Origin: Didymella arachidicola | Taxonomy: Eukaryota; Ascomycota; Dothideomycetes; Pleosporales; Didymellaceae | Assembly: GCA_016630955.3 (NCBI GenBank) | Contig: CM049988.1 | Span: forward strand, 1,798,001 to 1,862,000 | DNA length: 64,000 nt | Reading direction: 5' to 3' | Part shown: positions 10,901 to 19,900 of the stretch, piece after piece | Layout: the number at the start of each line of letters is the position of its first letter | How positions within the stretch are numbered: position 1 is the stretch's first letter | The notes under the pieces: generated by a model | The model's database searches: none | What the model was told of the DNA's origin: nothing | Seen by the model: the letters and a program-made list of their open reading frames with translations, nothing else | Translations under genes and position numbers: made by a program

Positions 10901-11436
10901 CCGTGACACTTGAGCGTTATTCGCTGGTTCTTCCAGTCGATCCATGGATTGTGCTCTCTTAACCAAGGAAGTCCTAATATGATATCGTGGGCGGCCGTTC
11001 CCAGAACATCTAGGTCTATCAATTCCTCGTGGTTGAATACTTTCAGACGTCGCTGTACCACTTCGTGGGTCACAATCGACTCTCCTGGCATTGGTTCTCC
11101 GTTGGCTACTCGTAAAGGGTATGGTTCCTCCTTTCTTCGCTTCTGCAAGCCTGCTTGCACGATAGCGGATTGAGACACGTAGTTACTTTGTGCTCCTGAG
11201 TCCAACAATGCCGTCATCCTGGTGCCTTCTAGCACGACAGGGAATTTGATGAGGGACTGGGCCTCATTGGAATCCTGACGTCGATTCCGGGAGCCCTGGA
11301 CTGCGTTGAGTGAAAGCTCTCGTCCGGGTCGTCCTTGGCATCTGTTTGCCATATGTCTAAAAAAGACTCGTCCTGGGGCATGAAACCGCTCAGGCGTTTT
11401 AGCGTTTCGTGGTTCCTGCACTTCGGATGGAAGCAC
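7948..11436 (-). CDS. Gypsy-1 pol polyprotein with chromodomain
   Basis: Read as a -1 frameshift product of gag (shift at 11358-11364); the frame is open from 11436. Visible in order: aspartic protease (LLDSGAQSNYVS), reverse transcriptase with YLDDILVYS, RNase H (METDASDLALGACITQE), integrase with its HHCC zinc site (HGHPGITKTMELIKRHY...CVSCQQ), the DDE core (TMDFVTQLP, SDRDKLFTSNYW, YHPQTDGQTERVN), and a C-terminal chromodomain ending in EYLVKWLGYPDSENTWEP. The order RT, RNase H, integrase and the chromodomain place it in the chromovirus branch of Ty3/Gypsy. The frame is intact. Compared with Gypsy-2 it is nearly identical until the chromodomain, where the sequences part, and it is 30 residues shorter. 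Confidence 0.93.
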   Translation of the reverse strand: MLPSEVQEPRNAKTPERFHAPGRVFFRHMANRCQGRPGRELSLNAVQGSRNRRQDSNEAQSLIKFPVVLEGTRMTALLDSGAQSNYVSQSAIVQAGLQKRRKEEPYPLRVANGEPMPGESIVTHEVVQRRLKVFNHEELIDLDVLGTAAHDIILGLPWLREHNPWIDWKNQRITLKCHGSGTPGQRPTQLTTQLVDEKEINNISSNKTRQVRAVDRADTNQPQDHKATVKENSTTPDIPDEYREFIDLFRDEKTAKALPQHQEWDHEIKLEPGKKPPFGPIYQMSEKELEELRNYLKENLDKGFIRESESPAGFPVLFVPKKDGKLRPCIDYRKLNDITIKNRYPLPNISELQDRLAGAQYFTALDLRGAYNLIRMKEGEEWKTAFRTRYGHYEYLVMPFGLTNAPATCQALINNVLRAHLDITVVAYLDDILVYSKTLEEHVEHVRQVLACLGAAHLRLKPEKCEWHKEEVEFLGFVVGRYGVKMSQAKIQVVEDWPTPKTVKNIQEFLGFVNFNRRFIKDYSTKALPLTKLTRKDTPFKWGEDQDKAFETLKQACVDPPTLVTFRSGEPLRMETDASDLALGACITQERDGQWHPIAYYSRKFSGPEERYDVHDKELLAIVSALEHWRVYAESCSELTIYTDHKNLVHFTTTKVLNRRQVRWSETLGQYKFKILYTPGKDNGRADALSRRHDLAGSKTINESAILGVNSDGSLGPSQQLNNMMLVRQEHHVPSQVPEELEEEVISSHHDDPLHGHPGITKTMELIKRHYEFPNMRDKVAKFIKNCVSCQQNKHSTHAKYGEAQAMEPPTAPWTNITMDFVTQLPVSKDPVTGYTYDSIFVVVDRFTKAAEFVPFRHSYTAEQLARVYLDRIVRHHGISESIISDRDKLFTSNYWTTLLAAIGTKKKLSTAYHPQTDGQTERVNQTMKTYLRIYCNQQQDNWVSLLPMAQIAYNNKLSEATGVTPFFANHGRHPNLFTRALDSNIQTESAINSVEALKEVHRKSLDNIAKAQSRSISYVNKKRKTAPLLKEGDKVYLLTKNLRTRRPTKKLDKVKVGPFFISKQISSVNYRLALPKDAKIHPVFHISLLEPADPRTPIQKDFHYQADGQDEWEVEKIIQHRNKGDGDEYLVKWLGYPDSENTWEPKENLNNCRELLRQYKK

Positions 11437-13481
11437 TCAGCCCATTCTTGGCCGTAGCACCTCTCGTTTTGTACCATGTGCATGTTGAAGATGTCCTCCA
11501 CACATTCAATTCCTGGGAAGTGAAGATTCGTGCGTTTATCCCACAAGTGATCTGCGCAATAGGTGTCCATACATTCCCACCAGTACTCCTCGCAGCTCTC
11601 GGGCTTGCTAGGAAACCATCCACTGTCCAGTTTGAACTGCTTATGGTCCTCGCAGCCTTCGTGGTAACACTGCGTAGGCGGAAGTTGAGGATGATACGGG
11701 TTCCGAATGTCCTGGTGTAGCTGTGACGTGTAGCTCCGAGCTGGCAAAGCGGGCTGTCGGTCAAAATCGGGTTCATCTCGACTTCGAGCGTATGAGTTGT
11801 AATCGTCCAGCTGCTGCTGAGTCGCAGAGTTGTTTTCTCTCCAGTGAATGAAATCTTCCGTGTGCCATTCTTTGTTGGTCTTCCGTGCGTTGGCTACTTG
11901 CCGGTCGAATCTCTCAAGTGCTTCGGGGTCGCCGAGCAGGTACTGTCTTGACCGTTGAATATTTTCTTCCGTCATCCAATCACGGACAGACTCGACATCC
12001 TGTAGGCTTGGTGTCTGAATAGTGACGGATGACGCTTCTCCCTTGTGCTCTGGGATGTTGTTGACAATGGTCAAGTTTATCGTTGGTACTTGAGGTTCTT
12101 GGAAGACAGGAGTCTGGGTGGATTGGTCGCGCGAGACCATCATGCCCTGACTGTGTTGCGTTCTGTCGCATATAATCACACGTTTCCCTCCCATCGAGTA
12201 GCACTTGTCGCCATACTTGTAGATGGCATCGTAGTATCGTTTGCCAACAACAATGCTGTCGTCCTGGGTATCGCACTCTACCACATGGTATCGGCGGGGA
12301 TCGTTGTCGATCCATTCCATTTTAGGGTAGGGTGTTGGTGACCGGATTTGCTTGCTTGGAGCATCCTCATCGGACTCCTCGATGTAGTCATTGTCGAGTC
12401 CGGAAGTGGGGCCTTCCATGAGACGTCCCATCTCATTAGTAACGACCTCCCACTCTTGGTCGCCGCTGTCGTCATGAGCCAGCATGTTCAGCTGCCTGGT
12501 TACTTTGTTCTTCATGCGACAGTCGCGGGCGTAGTGGCCTGTCTTGCCACAGCCGTAACAAGTCACTGAAGACTTATCACCGCGGTTATTACTACCCTTC
12601 TTTTTCTCATTCCATCGTTCAGGTCCTTTGTTAATGTTGGAGAGGTCCATTGCTGCAGGACCGTAGTATCCACTGTTCGTGTCGTTGTGGACACGGCGTC
12701 CCATGTTGGCTTGGTAAAGGCCACCACGTTGACCACGGCGGTAGTTGTTGTTGCGCCATTGGTTGCGTGGAGCCTGGGGTGGGCGAGTGACCTGAGTCAC
12801 GACTCGCACACGAGGGTCCTCTCTTAATTCTTGTTGAAGGTCGTAGAGCTTGACGTCGATACTGATCGCTTCGTTCACTAGTGCGTCGAAGGTATCGGTA
12901 GCTGCGGCAGTCCGCATGAGCTCTTCCTTGACCTTGGGCTTAAGGCCTTGTTTGAACATGGTCATCAACGCAACGTCGTCCCAGCCGGTGAACGTAGCTA
13001 CTTGCTGAAACTTGGCAGCGTAGTCGGCGGCGGACGCAGTTTGTCGGATGCGCTGAATCTCGCGTCGGGCGATGGTTGGTTCGTTGTGCACTCCAAATAC
13101 TTGGCGAATCTGTTCTTTGAACAGATCGAAGTCTTCGATCCATGGGTCGATGTCTGCTGAGTTGCTTGCTCCGTCGTGGTAACGGCGAATAAAGGGTTTG
13201 ATCCAAGTGAACGCGCGATCCTTCATAAACGTACTCACGAAAGTGACACGCTTTTCCTCTGGGATGCGTTCTCCTTGGAACATGAAAAACAGATCGAACT
13301 TCATGAGCCAGTCTTCCAGCTTGTCGCGAGTGCCATCAAAGGCCTCGGGTTTAGCCACTGGGTAAACACTGGTAGGGGCAGGCGCCGCTGCCTCCTCGTC
13401 CATGTCGAGATCGTCATCAGCCGTACGGCGTGATGCGTTGGAGTTGCTTGGGGTAGCACGGGATCCTGAGGTAGTACTCAT
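11229..13481 (-). CDS. Gypsy-1 gag polyprotein
   Basis: About 750 aa. The ATG at 13481 (MSTTSGSRATPSNSN) follows the 5' LTR by 17 bp; the frame is open slightly further upstream without an ATG. It has a retrotransposon gag core (about residues 50-210), an Arg/Gly/Asn-rich linker, and a CCHC knuckle CYGCGKTGHYARDC near 307-320. Unusually, some 430 residues follow the knuckle. They include a twice-used Cys/His motif, CYHEGCEDH near 603 and CFHPKCRNH near 680, each followed by a Leu/Asp-Ser-Gly-Trp/Phe stretch. Gag overlaps pol by 208 bp, pol being in the -1 frame. Confidence 0.9.
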   Translation of the reverse strand: MSTTSGSRATPSNSNASRRTADDDLDMDEEAAAPAPTSVYPVAKPEAFDGTRDKLEDWLMKFDLFFMFQGERIPEEKRVTFVSTFMKDRAFTWIKPFIRRYHDGASNSADIDPWIEDFDLFKEQIRQVFGVHNEPTIARREIQRIRQTASAADYAAKFQQVATFTGWDDVALMTMFKQGLKPKVKEELMRTAAATDTFDALVNEAISIDVKLYDLQQELREDPRVRVVTQVTRPPQAPRNQWRNNNYRRGQRGGLYQANMGRRVHNDTNSGYYGPAAMDLSNINKGPERWNEKKKGSNNRGDKSSVTCYGCGKTGHYARDCRMKNKVTRQLNMLAHDDSGDQEWEVVTNEMGRLMEGPTSGLDNDYIEESDEDAPSKQIRSPTPYPKMEWIDNDPRRYHVVECDTQDDSIVVGKRYYDAIYKYGDKCYSMGGKRVIICDRTQHSQGMMVSRDQSTQTPVFQEPQVPTINLTIVNNIPEHKGEASSVTIQTPSLQDVESVRDWMTEENIQRSRQYLLGDPEALERFDRQVANARKTNKEWHTEDFIHWRENNSATQQQLDDYNSYARSRDEPDFDRQPALPARSYTSQLHQDIRNPYHPQLPPTQCYHEGCEDHKQFKLDSGWFPSKPESCEEYWWECMDTYCADHLWDKRTNLHFPGIECVEDIFNMHMVQNERCYGQEWAECFHPKCRNHETLKRLSGFMPQDESFLDIWQTDAKDDPDESFHSTQSRAPGIDVRIPMRPSPSSNSLSC
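11358..11364 (-). other. -1 ribosomal frameshift site, Gypsy-1 gag/pol
   Basis: The minus strand reads T TTT TTA in the gag frame (codons TCT TTT TTA), the canonical X XXY YYZ heptamer. After a -1 slip the next codon is AGA and reading continues F-F-R-H-M-A-N in the pol frame. The same heptamer sits at the same place in Gypsy-2. Any downstream RNA structure was not assessed. Confidence 0.85.
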
Positions 13482-13498
13482 CTTGGGGGTGTTCAAAA

Positions 13499-13974
13499 TG
13501 TTGAAGTCGTACTTTAAGCAAAGCTCGTAAGCACTAATTCTATTGGTTCTCAGGGATGAGTACGGTGACAGGAAGCCGAAAGGGTTGGTTGCAATAAGGT
13601 GTACAGATACGATCTGTCAGTCTTGAGAGCAGGGTAACGATGAGTAGTACAGAGTAGACTGTCTAGCTCGAAGGTTGGGTTTGAGATCCAAAGACAAACT
13701 TGATAACTTAGGTTGAACACGAACCGTAAGGGTTGTGTTCCTACATACTATATACTTAAGGAGTGTAAGGGTGTTATGCGCGATGCTCTGTCGCTCTGTG
13801 TGTTCTCTCGAGATCAGGAGAGCAAGGAGAGCAACGCTGCTTTCTTGTTCTCATGCCAAGGAGAGGTCGGAGAGAGCACCTCTTGTTGTGCTCTCTCGTG
13901 TTTACTCGCTTGGTGAGAGCGACCCCGGTTGCCCCGCGAGTTAAAGTGGGGCTAGGCTGCAACGGACCGTAACA
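13499..13974 (-). repeat. Gypsy-1 5' LTR (476 bp), U3 type B
   Basis: Plus-strand TGTTGAAGTC to CCGTAACA. The first 260 bp or so match the other LTRs. From about 13760 to 13974 the U3 is unlike that of the 3' LTR of the same element and is full of GAGAGCA and TGCTCTC words, some arranged as inverted repeats. In a normal insertion both LTRs are copies of one template and match, so this LTR must come from another element. Confidence 0.88.
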
Positions 13975-15402
13975 GCTCTCCTATTTATACTAGTATAACT
14001 AGGGGTAGTTTAAGCTATTTATTTAGGGCTAGCTATTCTAGAAACCTACAATTATAGAAAATATCTGCTACTAGCTAAATAAAGGCTATCTAGAAATAAT
14101 ATTACTATCTATAGGCTTATTAACTTTAAAGAAAGGTCTAGCAGAGGTAATATTAATACTAAAATATCTATTAGTAAGTGTTAGACGCAACTAATAATAG
14201 CTCTAATTAAGGGCGTGTATATAGATTATCTAGTTATTATTATCCTATTATACATGTTTAAATTAGTCTTGTTTGCTACTACTAGAGCCTAAAACTACAT
14301 GTATTACTACTAAGAAAGCTATTAGGGGACTAGCTAACAACGCGAACATATAAAAAATACAAGAATATAGCTAAAGATAGGGAACGTACTTATGTATGCG
14401 CGTGTAGGCGCGCTATCTTATACTCTATAATGTTAAGTTAATATGCTATAACAATCTGCTCCTGCGCTAGGACCTATCGCCTGTTACACGACGACTGCTC
14501 GCGTTTGCCTTTAGACTTCACCGCTTAGCCGCTAAGTCAACCGACGCCTTAACCGGTTGCGGTTAGGTTCCGGGGCTTTACAGCGGCTCTACTTTAATAT
14601 ATCCTGTCCGATAGCGGCGGATTAACTAGTAGCGCGCAAGCTATATTCTTTTAATTGTGCACATATATCTATGCGTTAGAGAATAAGCTTACTAAATGCT
14701 TAAAAGCTATATTAAGCACCGAATTCGCATAGTAGAGTAAATTACCCCTTGCTAAGGCTCCCCTATTACTAAGGCTAGGAAAATTAAAATATACCTACAC
14801 TTTAAGGGCTAATAACTTAACTAATATTAATCTAAATTAGATAAAAAGTACTAGGATTAAAAGCTCTTATCCCTACCTATATTTTAGTAGTTTAATATCT
14901 ATAAGGGTATCCTAATTAGAAGTATAAATAGATACTCTTTTACCCCCCCCCCCCCCTATATAAAGGATACTTACTTTCCTATTTAAGGTCCTTATAAGGA
15001 CCTATAGGCTGCTAATTAGCTTAAAAATAGTAAGAATTAGCTACCTACTCCTAGGTAGCCTCTCTAGGGTTAAGAACTATAATATTACGCCTTACTACTA
15101 CTAATTCTAGCTACTAGGTGCCCCCTTTATACTCTAATTACCTAGCCTTAGTAGTAGTAATTATCTTTTTCTCCTTCTCTTCTACCTAGATTTTTTCTAA
15201 ATTAGCGCTAGTAAACACTCTCCCTTTAGCTTAAAGCTTCTTATTAGCTTTTTTATTCTACTTATACTACTTATACTTTTTTAACTTATACTTAGTAACT
15301 TTAAACTTAGTTTCTAAACGCTGTATTAATTAGAGAAGCTTAGTAAAGGTAGAAGTAATAAGTAACCTCTAAGCTAACTTAGCTTTTAATAAGGCATCTA
15401 AG
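13975..15402. other. AT-rich RIP-degraded repeat graveyard
   Basis: About 1.4 kb dominated by TA, CTA and TTA steps with no coding potential. A 14-base C run lies at 14943-14956, and a less AT-rich island at about 14450-14640. It continues at 23118-23471: before the Gypsy-2 and solo-LTR insertions the two were one block. The original repeat cannot be recognised. Confidence 0.75.
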
Positions 15403-15785
15403 TGTTACGATCCGCGGAACACGAAGGATCACAACGAGTATTACACCCCAGTACGGCACAGCAGGAGTTGGCAGCATGGGCAACTACAAGGAAAGACAGG
15501 GCAACGCTTCGACTCTGCGAACGACATCACGTCACGTGACACTGATCAAAAGTCTTGGCAATGATCGGTGTGATCAGTGCTCAGTGCGATCAGTGATCAG
15601 TGAGATCAACGATCAGTATGATTAGTACCTTACAGGTACTGAGCACACTGCATATCTCTTTAGTATATAGCATATAGGAACACAACCCTTATAGTTCGTG
15701 TTCAACCTAAGTTATCAAGTTTGTCTTTGGATCTCAAACCCAACCTTCGAGCTAGACAGTCTACTCTGTACTACTCATCGTTACC
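15403..15785 (+). repeat. Left part of an interrupted solo LTR (U3 type D)
   Basis: Starts TGTTACGATCCGCGGAACAC and reads in the opposite orientation to both Gypsy elements. Its last 120 bp are the shared R/U5 block in inverse. It breaks at TTACC (15781-15785), where Gypsy-2 inserted, and resumes at 22979-23117, ending CTTCAACA. The joined LTR is 517 bp and flanked by CTAAG at 15398-15402 and 23118-23122. A single LTR inside a 5-bp duplication marks a solo LTR left by LTR-LTR recombination. Its U3 is rich in GATCAGT words (about 15550-15630). Confidence 0.9.
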
Positions 15786-16263
15786 TGTTGAAGTCGTACT
15801 TTAAGCAAAGCTCGTAAGCACTAATTCTATTGGTTCTCAGGGATGAGTACGGTGACAGGAAGCCGAAGGGGTTGGTTGCAATAAGGTGTACAGATACGAT
15901 CTGTCAGTCTTGAGAGCAGGGTAACGATGAGTAGTACAGAGTAGACTGTCTAGCTCGAAGGTTGGGTTTGAGATCCAAAGACAAACTTTAACTTAGGATT
16001 GAACACACACTGTAAGAGTTGTGTTCCTACTAAATATATACTAAGGGAATTCTGTGTGCATGTTGCTAATACTTAAGCCACCTTAGGTGGTTAAGCCATC
16101 GCAGGTGGTCGAACCATTGCAGGTGGTCGAGCCATCGCAGGTGGTCGAGCCATCGCGGGTGGTCGAGCTTGGCGAGGTGGTCAGTCACGTGACACATGAC
16201 ACGCTGTCGCCCTAAGCGATGCCCCGCTTCCTATCAGTACCTGTTCTTTCGGAGATCGTAACA
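15786..16263 (-). repeat. Gypsy-2 3' LTR, U3 type C
   Basis: Plus-strand TGTTGAAGTC to ATCGTAACA. It shares the R/U5 block with the other LTRs. The U3 (about 16040-16263) contains six 18-bp tandem units and is unlike the U3 of Gypsy-1 or of the solo LTR. Confidence 0.93.
16073..16180. repeat. Six tandem 18-bp units in U3 type C
   Basis: Exact 18-bp steps with consensus TCGAGCCATCGCAGGTGG, ending in AGGTGG or a close variant. The units start at 16073, 16091, 16109, 16127, 16145 and 16163. The same array lies in the other LTR at 22788-22895. Placement upstream of the TATA-like region suggests repeated protein-binding sites. Confidence 0.88.
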
Positions 16264-16336
16264 CTACCTCCCCCCTTCTAGCATATCGTCCTCGATATAT
16301 CGTTTATCCGTGCCGCGGGTCGCAGGGTAGGTCTCT

Positions 16337-16354
16337 CTTTTATAAGTACTGTCC
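16337..16354 (+). promoter_or_regulatory. TATA box of the antisense accessory gene in Gypsy-2
   Basis: CTTTTATAAGTACTGTCC lies about 50 bp upstream of the ATG at 16394 and matches the Gypsy-1 box (TATAAGCACTGCCC) although surrounding DNA differs. Confidence 0.6.
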
Positions 16355-16393
16355 GTAGGTCGCTCCTTATGATGTTCCATAGCCTTCCTAACC

Positions 16394-16990
16394 ATGCCGA
16401 AGGAATCCGGAACACGAAAACCCCGAGCCCCGCGTCTGCAGTCGTCCACTGCGGAACGTCGTGCCCGCGCGCGTCGTGTCCAAGAGCGCTCATTAGAGAT
16501 GGCGTTTCGTTGCGAAAGATGTGAGCAGAAAGATATGCGGTGTTTCGTCGATACCGCCACTGGTCGATGTGCTGGCTGTATCTCGGTACAGGCAGAGTGT
16601 AGTTTGTTCGTTCCTGAAGAGGAATGGGAAAAGGTTGAAAAGGAGAAAGAGGCAAAGCGGCTCGAAGTTGCTCGCTTGAAGGCTCTTCTCGCCAAAAGCG
16701 AGGAGGAGCTACTGAAGGTCGAAAGTCGCGAGCGTCAGTTTGCGCGTCGTGACTTGGCGCTGTTAAAGGCGCAAGATCAGGCGCAAGAGGCGGAAAGTTC
16801 GAGTACCGCTACCGGCCCCCTTATCTCCGTTCCTTGGGCTGATCCTGGCTGGTTACAGGCTAACGACTCTTCTTTTGGTCTCTCGTCTGACCAACTCTTT
16901 GTTGACTTTCTTGCTGGAAACCCTGTGGATCCTGTGCCGTACTGGCCACAGAATTTCGATACTGCGTCAGCAACTGGCGGCAGTTCGTGA
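16394..16990 (+). CDS. Antisense accessory protein of Gypsy-2 with Zn2Cys6-like array
   Basis: Predicted 198 aa, opposite to gag-pol. A basic N-terminus (Arg/Lys-rich, residues 1-35) is followed by CX2CX6CX8CX2CX6C at about 40-70 (CERCEQKDMRC, then CAGCISVQAEC), a good Zn(II)2Cys6 spacing. A strong Glu/Lys/Arg helix (about 75-130) looks like a coiled coil, and the tail is acidic and aromatic. Layout (cluster, coiled coil, acidic end) resembles a small fungal transcription factor, but the function is not shown. Apart from the cysteine layout it hardly resembles its Gypsy-1 counterpart. The last 131 bp overlap the 3' end of pol on the other strand. Confidence 0.75.
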   Translation: MPKESGTRKPRAPRLQSSTAERRARARRVQERSLEMAFRCERCEQKDMRCFVDTATGRCAGCISVQAECSLFVPEEEWEKVEKEKEAKRLEVARLKALLAKSEEELLKVESRERQFARRDLALLKAQDQAQEAESSSTATGPLISVPWADPGWLQANDSSFGLSSDQLFVDFLAGNPVDPVPYWPQNFDTASATGGSS

Positions 16991-19900
16991 GGTTTGCTTC
17001 TGGTTCCCACGTGTTTTCCGAGTCCGGGTATCCTAACCACTTGACTAGGTATTCGTTGTTTTGTTTGGTTTTTCGGTGTTTGATTACTTTCTCGACTTCC
17101 CACTCGTCTTGGCCGTCTGCCTGGTAGTGAAAGTCTTGCTGGATCGGAGTTCTGGGGTCGGCTGGTTCCAATAGTGAGATGTGGAACACTGGGTGGATTT
17201 TCGCATCTTTAGGCAGCGCAAGTCGATAGTTGACTGGGCTGATTTGCTTAGAAATGAAAAATGGTCCGACCTTAACTTTGTCCAGTTTTTTCGTTGGTCG
17301 CCGTGTGCGTAGGTTTTTCGTAAGGAGATACACTTTATCCCCCTCCTTTAGCAGAGGCGCCGTTTTTCGTTTCTTGTTAACATAAGAGATGCTCCGTGAC
17401 TGAGCTTTGGCGATGTTATCGAGCGATTTTCTGTGTACTTCCTTCAGTGCTTTGACTGAGTTGATCGCTGATTCCGTTTGAATGTTACTGTCCAATGATC
17501 TGGTAAAGAGATTTGGGTGTCTCCCGTGGTTTGCGAAGAACGGCGTTACGCCTGTTGCTTCCGACAATTTGTTATTGTACGCGATTTGTGCCATAGGTAG
17601 CAGTGAAACCCAGTTGTCTTGCTGCTGGTTGCAGTAGATGCGGAGGTACGTCTCCATTGTTTGGTTTACTCGTTCCGTTTGGCCATCCGTCTGCGGATGA
17701 TACGCGGTTGACAGTTTTTTCTTGGTACCAATAGCTGCTAACAGCGTGGTCCAGTAGTTCGATGTAAACAACTTGTCTCTATCGCTGATGATTGATTCGG
17801 AAATGCCGTGGTGTCGAACGATCCTATCCAGATACACTCGTGCGAGCTGCTCTGCAGTGTAGCTGTGGCGGAAAGGCACAAACTCAGCGGCTTTCGTGAA
17901 TCGATCCACTACAACGAAGATTGAGTCGTAGGTGTATCCTGTTACAGGATCCTTGGAGACAGGTAGCTGTGTAACGAAATCCATCGTGATGTTCGTCCAT
18001 GGTGCCGTTGGCGGCTCCATTGCCTGTGCTTCTCCATACTTGGCGTGCGTGCTGTGTTTGTTCTGCTGACAGCTTACGCAATTCTTGATGAACTTGGCGA
18101 CCTTGTCGCGCATGTTCGGGAACTCGTAATGTCTCTTGATGAGTTCCATTGTTCTGGTGATACCGGGGTGTCCATGAAGCGGGTCATCGTGGTGACTGCT
18201 TATGACTTCTTCTTCCAGTTCCTCTGGTACCTGTGATGGTACATGATGCTCTTGACGTACTAGCATCATATTATTGAGCTGCTGGGATGGTCCTAACGAT
18301 CCGTCGCTATTGATACCAAGGATCGCTGATTCGTTGATCGTCTTGGATCCTGCGAGGTCGTGTCGTCGGCTGAGTGCGTCGGCTCTACCGTTGTCCTTTC
18401 CTGGTGTATAGAGGATCTTGAACTTATATTGTCCGAGGGTCTCGGACCATCGTACTTGTCGTCTGTTCAATACCTTTGTCGTCGTGAAGTGTACCAGGTT
18501 TTTGTGATCCGTGTAGATCGTAAGTTCCGAACAACTTTCAGCGTAGACTCGCCAATGTTCTAGGGCGGATACGATCGCGAGTAGTTCTTTGTCGTGTACG
18601 TCGTATCGTTCTTCGGGTCCTGAGAACTTGCGTGAATAGTAGGCAATCGGGTGCCATTGACCATCTCGTTCTTGTGTAATGCATGCTCCTAATGCCAAAT
18701 CTGAGGCATCTGTTTCCATTCGCAGCGGCTCTCCGCTCCTGAATGTAACCAACGTGGGTGGATCTATACAAGCCTGTTTCAACGTTTCAAAAGCTTTGTC
18801 CTGATCCTCGCCCCATTTGAAGGGTGTGTCCTTCCGCGTAAGTTTCGTAAGCGGCAAGGCCTTGGTGGAGTAATCCTTGATGAAGCGTCGGTTGAAGTTG
18901 ACAAACCCAAGGAACTCTTGAATATTCTTGACGGTTTTGGGTGTTGGCCAATCCTTCACAACCTGAATCTTTGCTTGGCTCATCTTGACTCCATATCGTC
19001 CCACTACAAACCCTAGGAATTCGACTTCCTCCTTGTGCCACTCGCACTTCTCGGGTTTTAAGCGTAGGTGCGCTGCTCCTAGGCAGGCAAGCACTTGTCG
19101 TACGTGTTCGACATGCTCTTCTAGTGTTTTGCTGTACACTAGGATGTCATCGAGGTACGCCACCACGGTAATGTCCAAGTGTGCCCTTAGCACGTTGTTG
19201 ATTAAGGCCTGACATGTCGCTGGTGCGTTGGTGAGCCCGAATGGCATAACCAAATACTCGTAATGACCATAACGGGTTCTAAACGCCGTCTTCCATTCTT
19301 CGCCTTCCTTCATGCGGATGAGGTTGTACGCCCCTCTTAAATCTAACGCAGTGAAGTACTGTGCTCCTGCTAACCGATCCTGAAGTTCGCTGATGTTCGG
19401 TAGCGGGTAACGATTCTTAATCGTGATATCGTTGAGCTTTCGGTAATCGATGCAAGGTCGTAACTTGCCATCTTTCTTTGGTACGAATAGAACGGGAAAT
19501 CCTGCTGGGGATTCTGATTCTCGAATGAATCCTTTGTCGAGGTTCTCCTTAAGGTAGTTGCGCAGCTCCTCAAGTTCCTTTTCCGACATCTGGTATATTG
19601 GCCCGAATGGGGGCTTCTTGCCTTCCTCGAGCTTAATCTCGTGGTCCCATTCCTGGTGCTGCGGTAATGCCTTCGCAGTCTTCTCATCGCGGAAGAGGTC
19701 TATAAACTCTCTGTATTCATCCGGGATGTCAGGAGTTGTACTGTTCTCCTTAACCGTCGCTTTGTGATCCGGGGGCTGGTCGGTATCTGCACGGTCGACC
19801 GCTCTATCTTGGCGCGTCTTGTTCGAAGAGATATTGTTGATCTCCTTCTCATCCACCAGCTGCGTCGTGAGCTGCGCGGGTCGCTGTCCGGGTGTACCTG

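Larger units (their letters stand above)
6721..13974 (-). mobile_element. Gypsy-1: chromodomain Gypsy retrotransposon, 7.25 kb, mismatched LTRs
   Basis: Ty3/Gypsy chromovirus read on the minus strand: 5' LTR at 13499-13974, gag, pol, then 3' LTR at 6721-7234. A polypurine tract (minus-strand AGAGAGGAGGGGGATAG) abuts the 3' LTR. Next to the 5' LTR the minus strand reads TTTTGAACACCCCCAAG and then the gag ATG. That is not the usual TGG-type tRNA primer site, so self-priming, as known for Tf1/sushi-like chromoviruses, is possible. Gag and pol are both intact. The two LTRs agree only in their conserved R/U5 part and differ fully in U3. The flanks (gatat on the left, gctct on the right) do not form a target duplication. 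The element is therefore probably a recombinant of two insertions. Confidence 0.92.

Noticed and set aside
14943..14956. 14-base C run as a possible regulatory or slippage element
   Set aside because: It lies in RIP-eroded noncoding DNA and could as well be a sequencing or drift artefact; nothing ties it to a function.
16073..16180. 18-bp direct repeats as a CRISPR array
   Set aside because: Units are contiguous without spacers, lie inside an LTR, and the genome is fungal.
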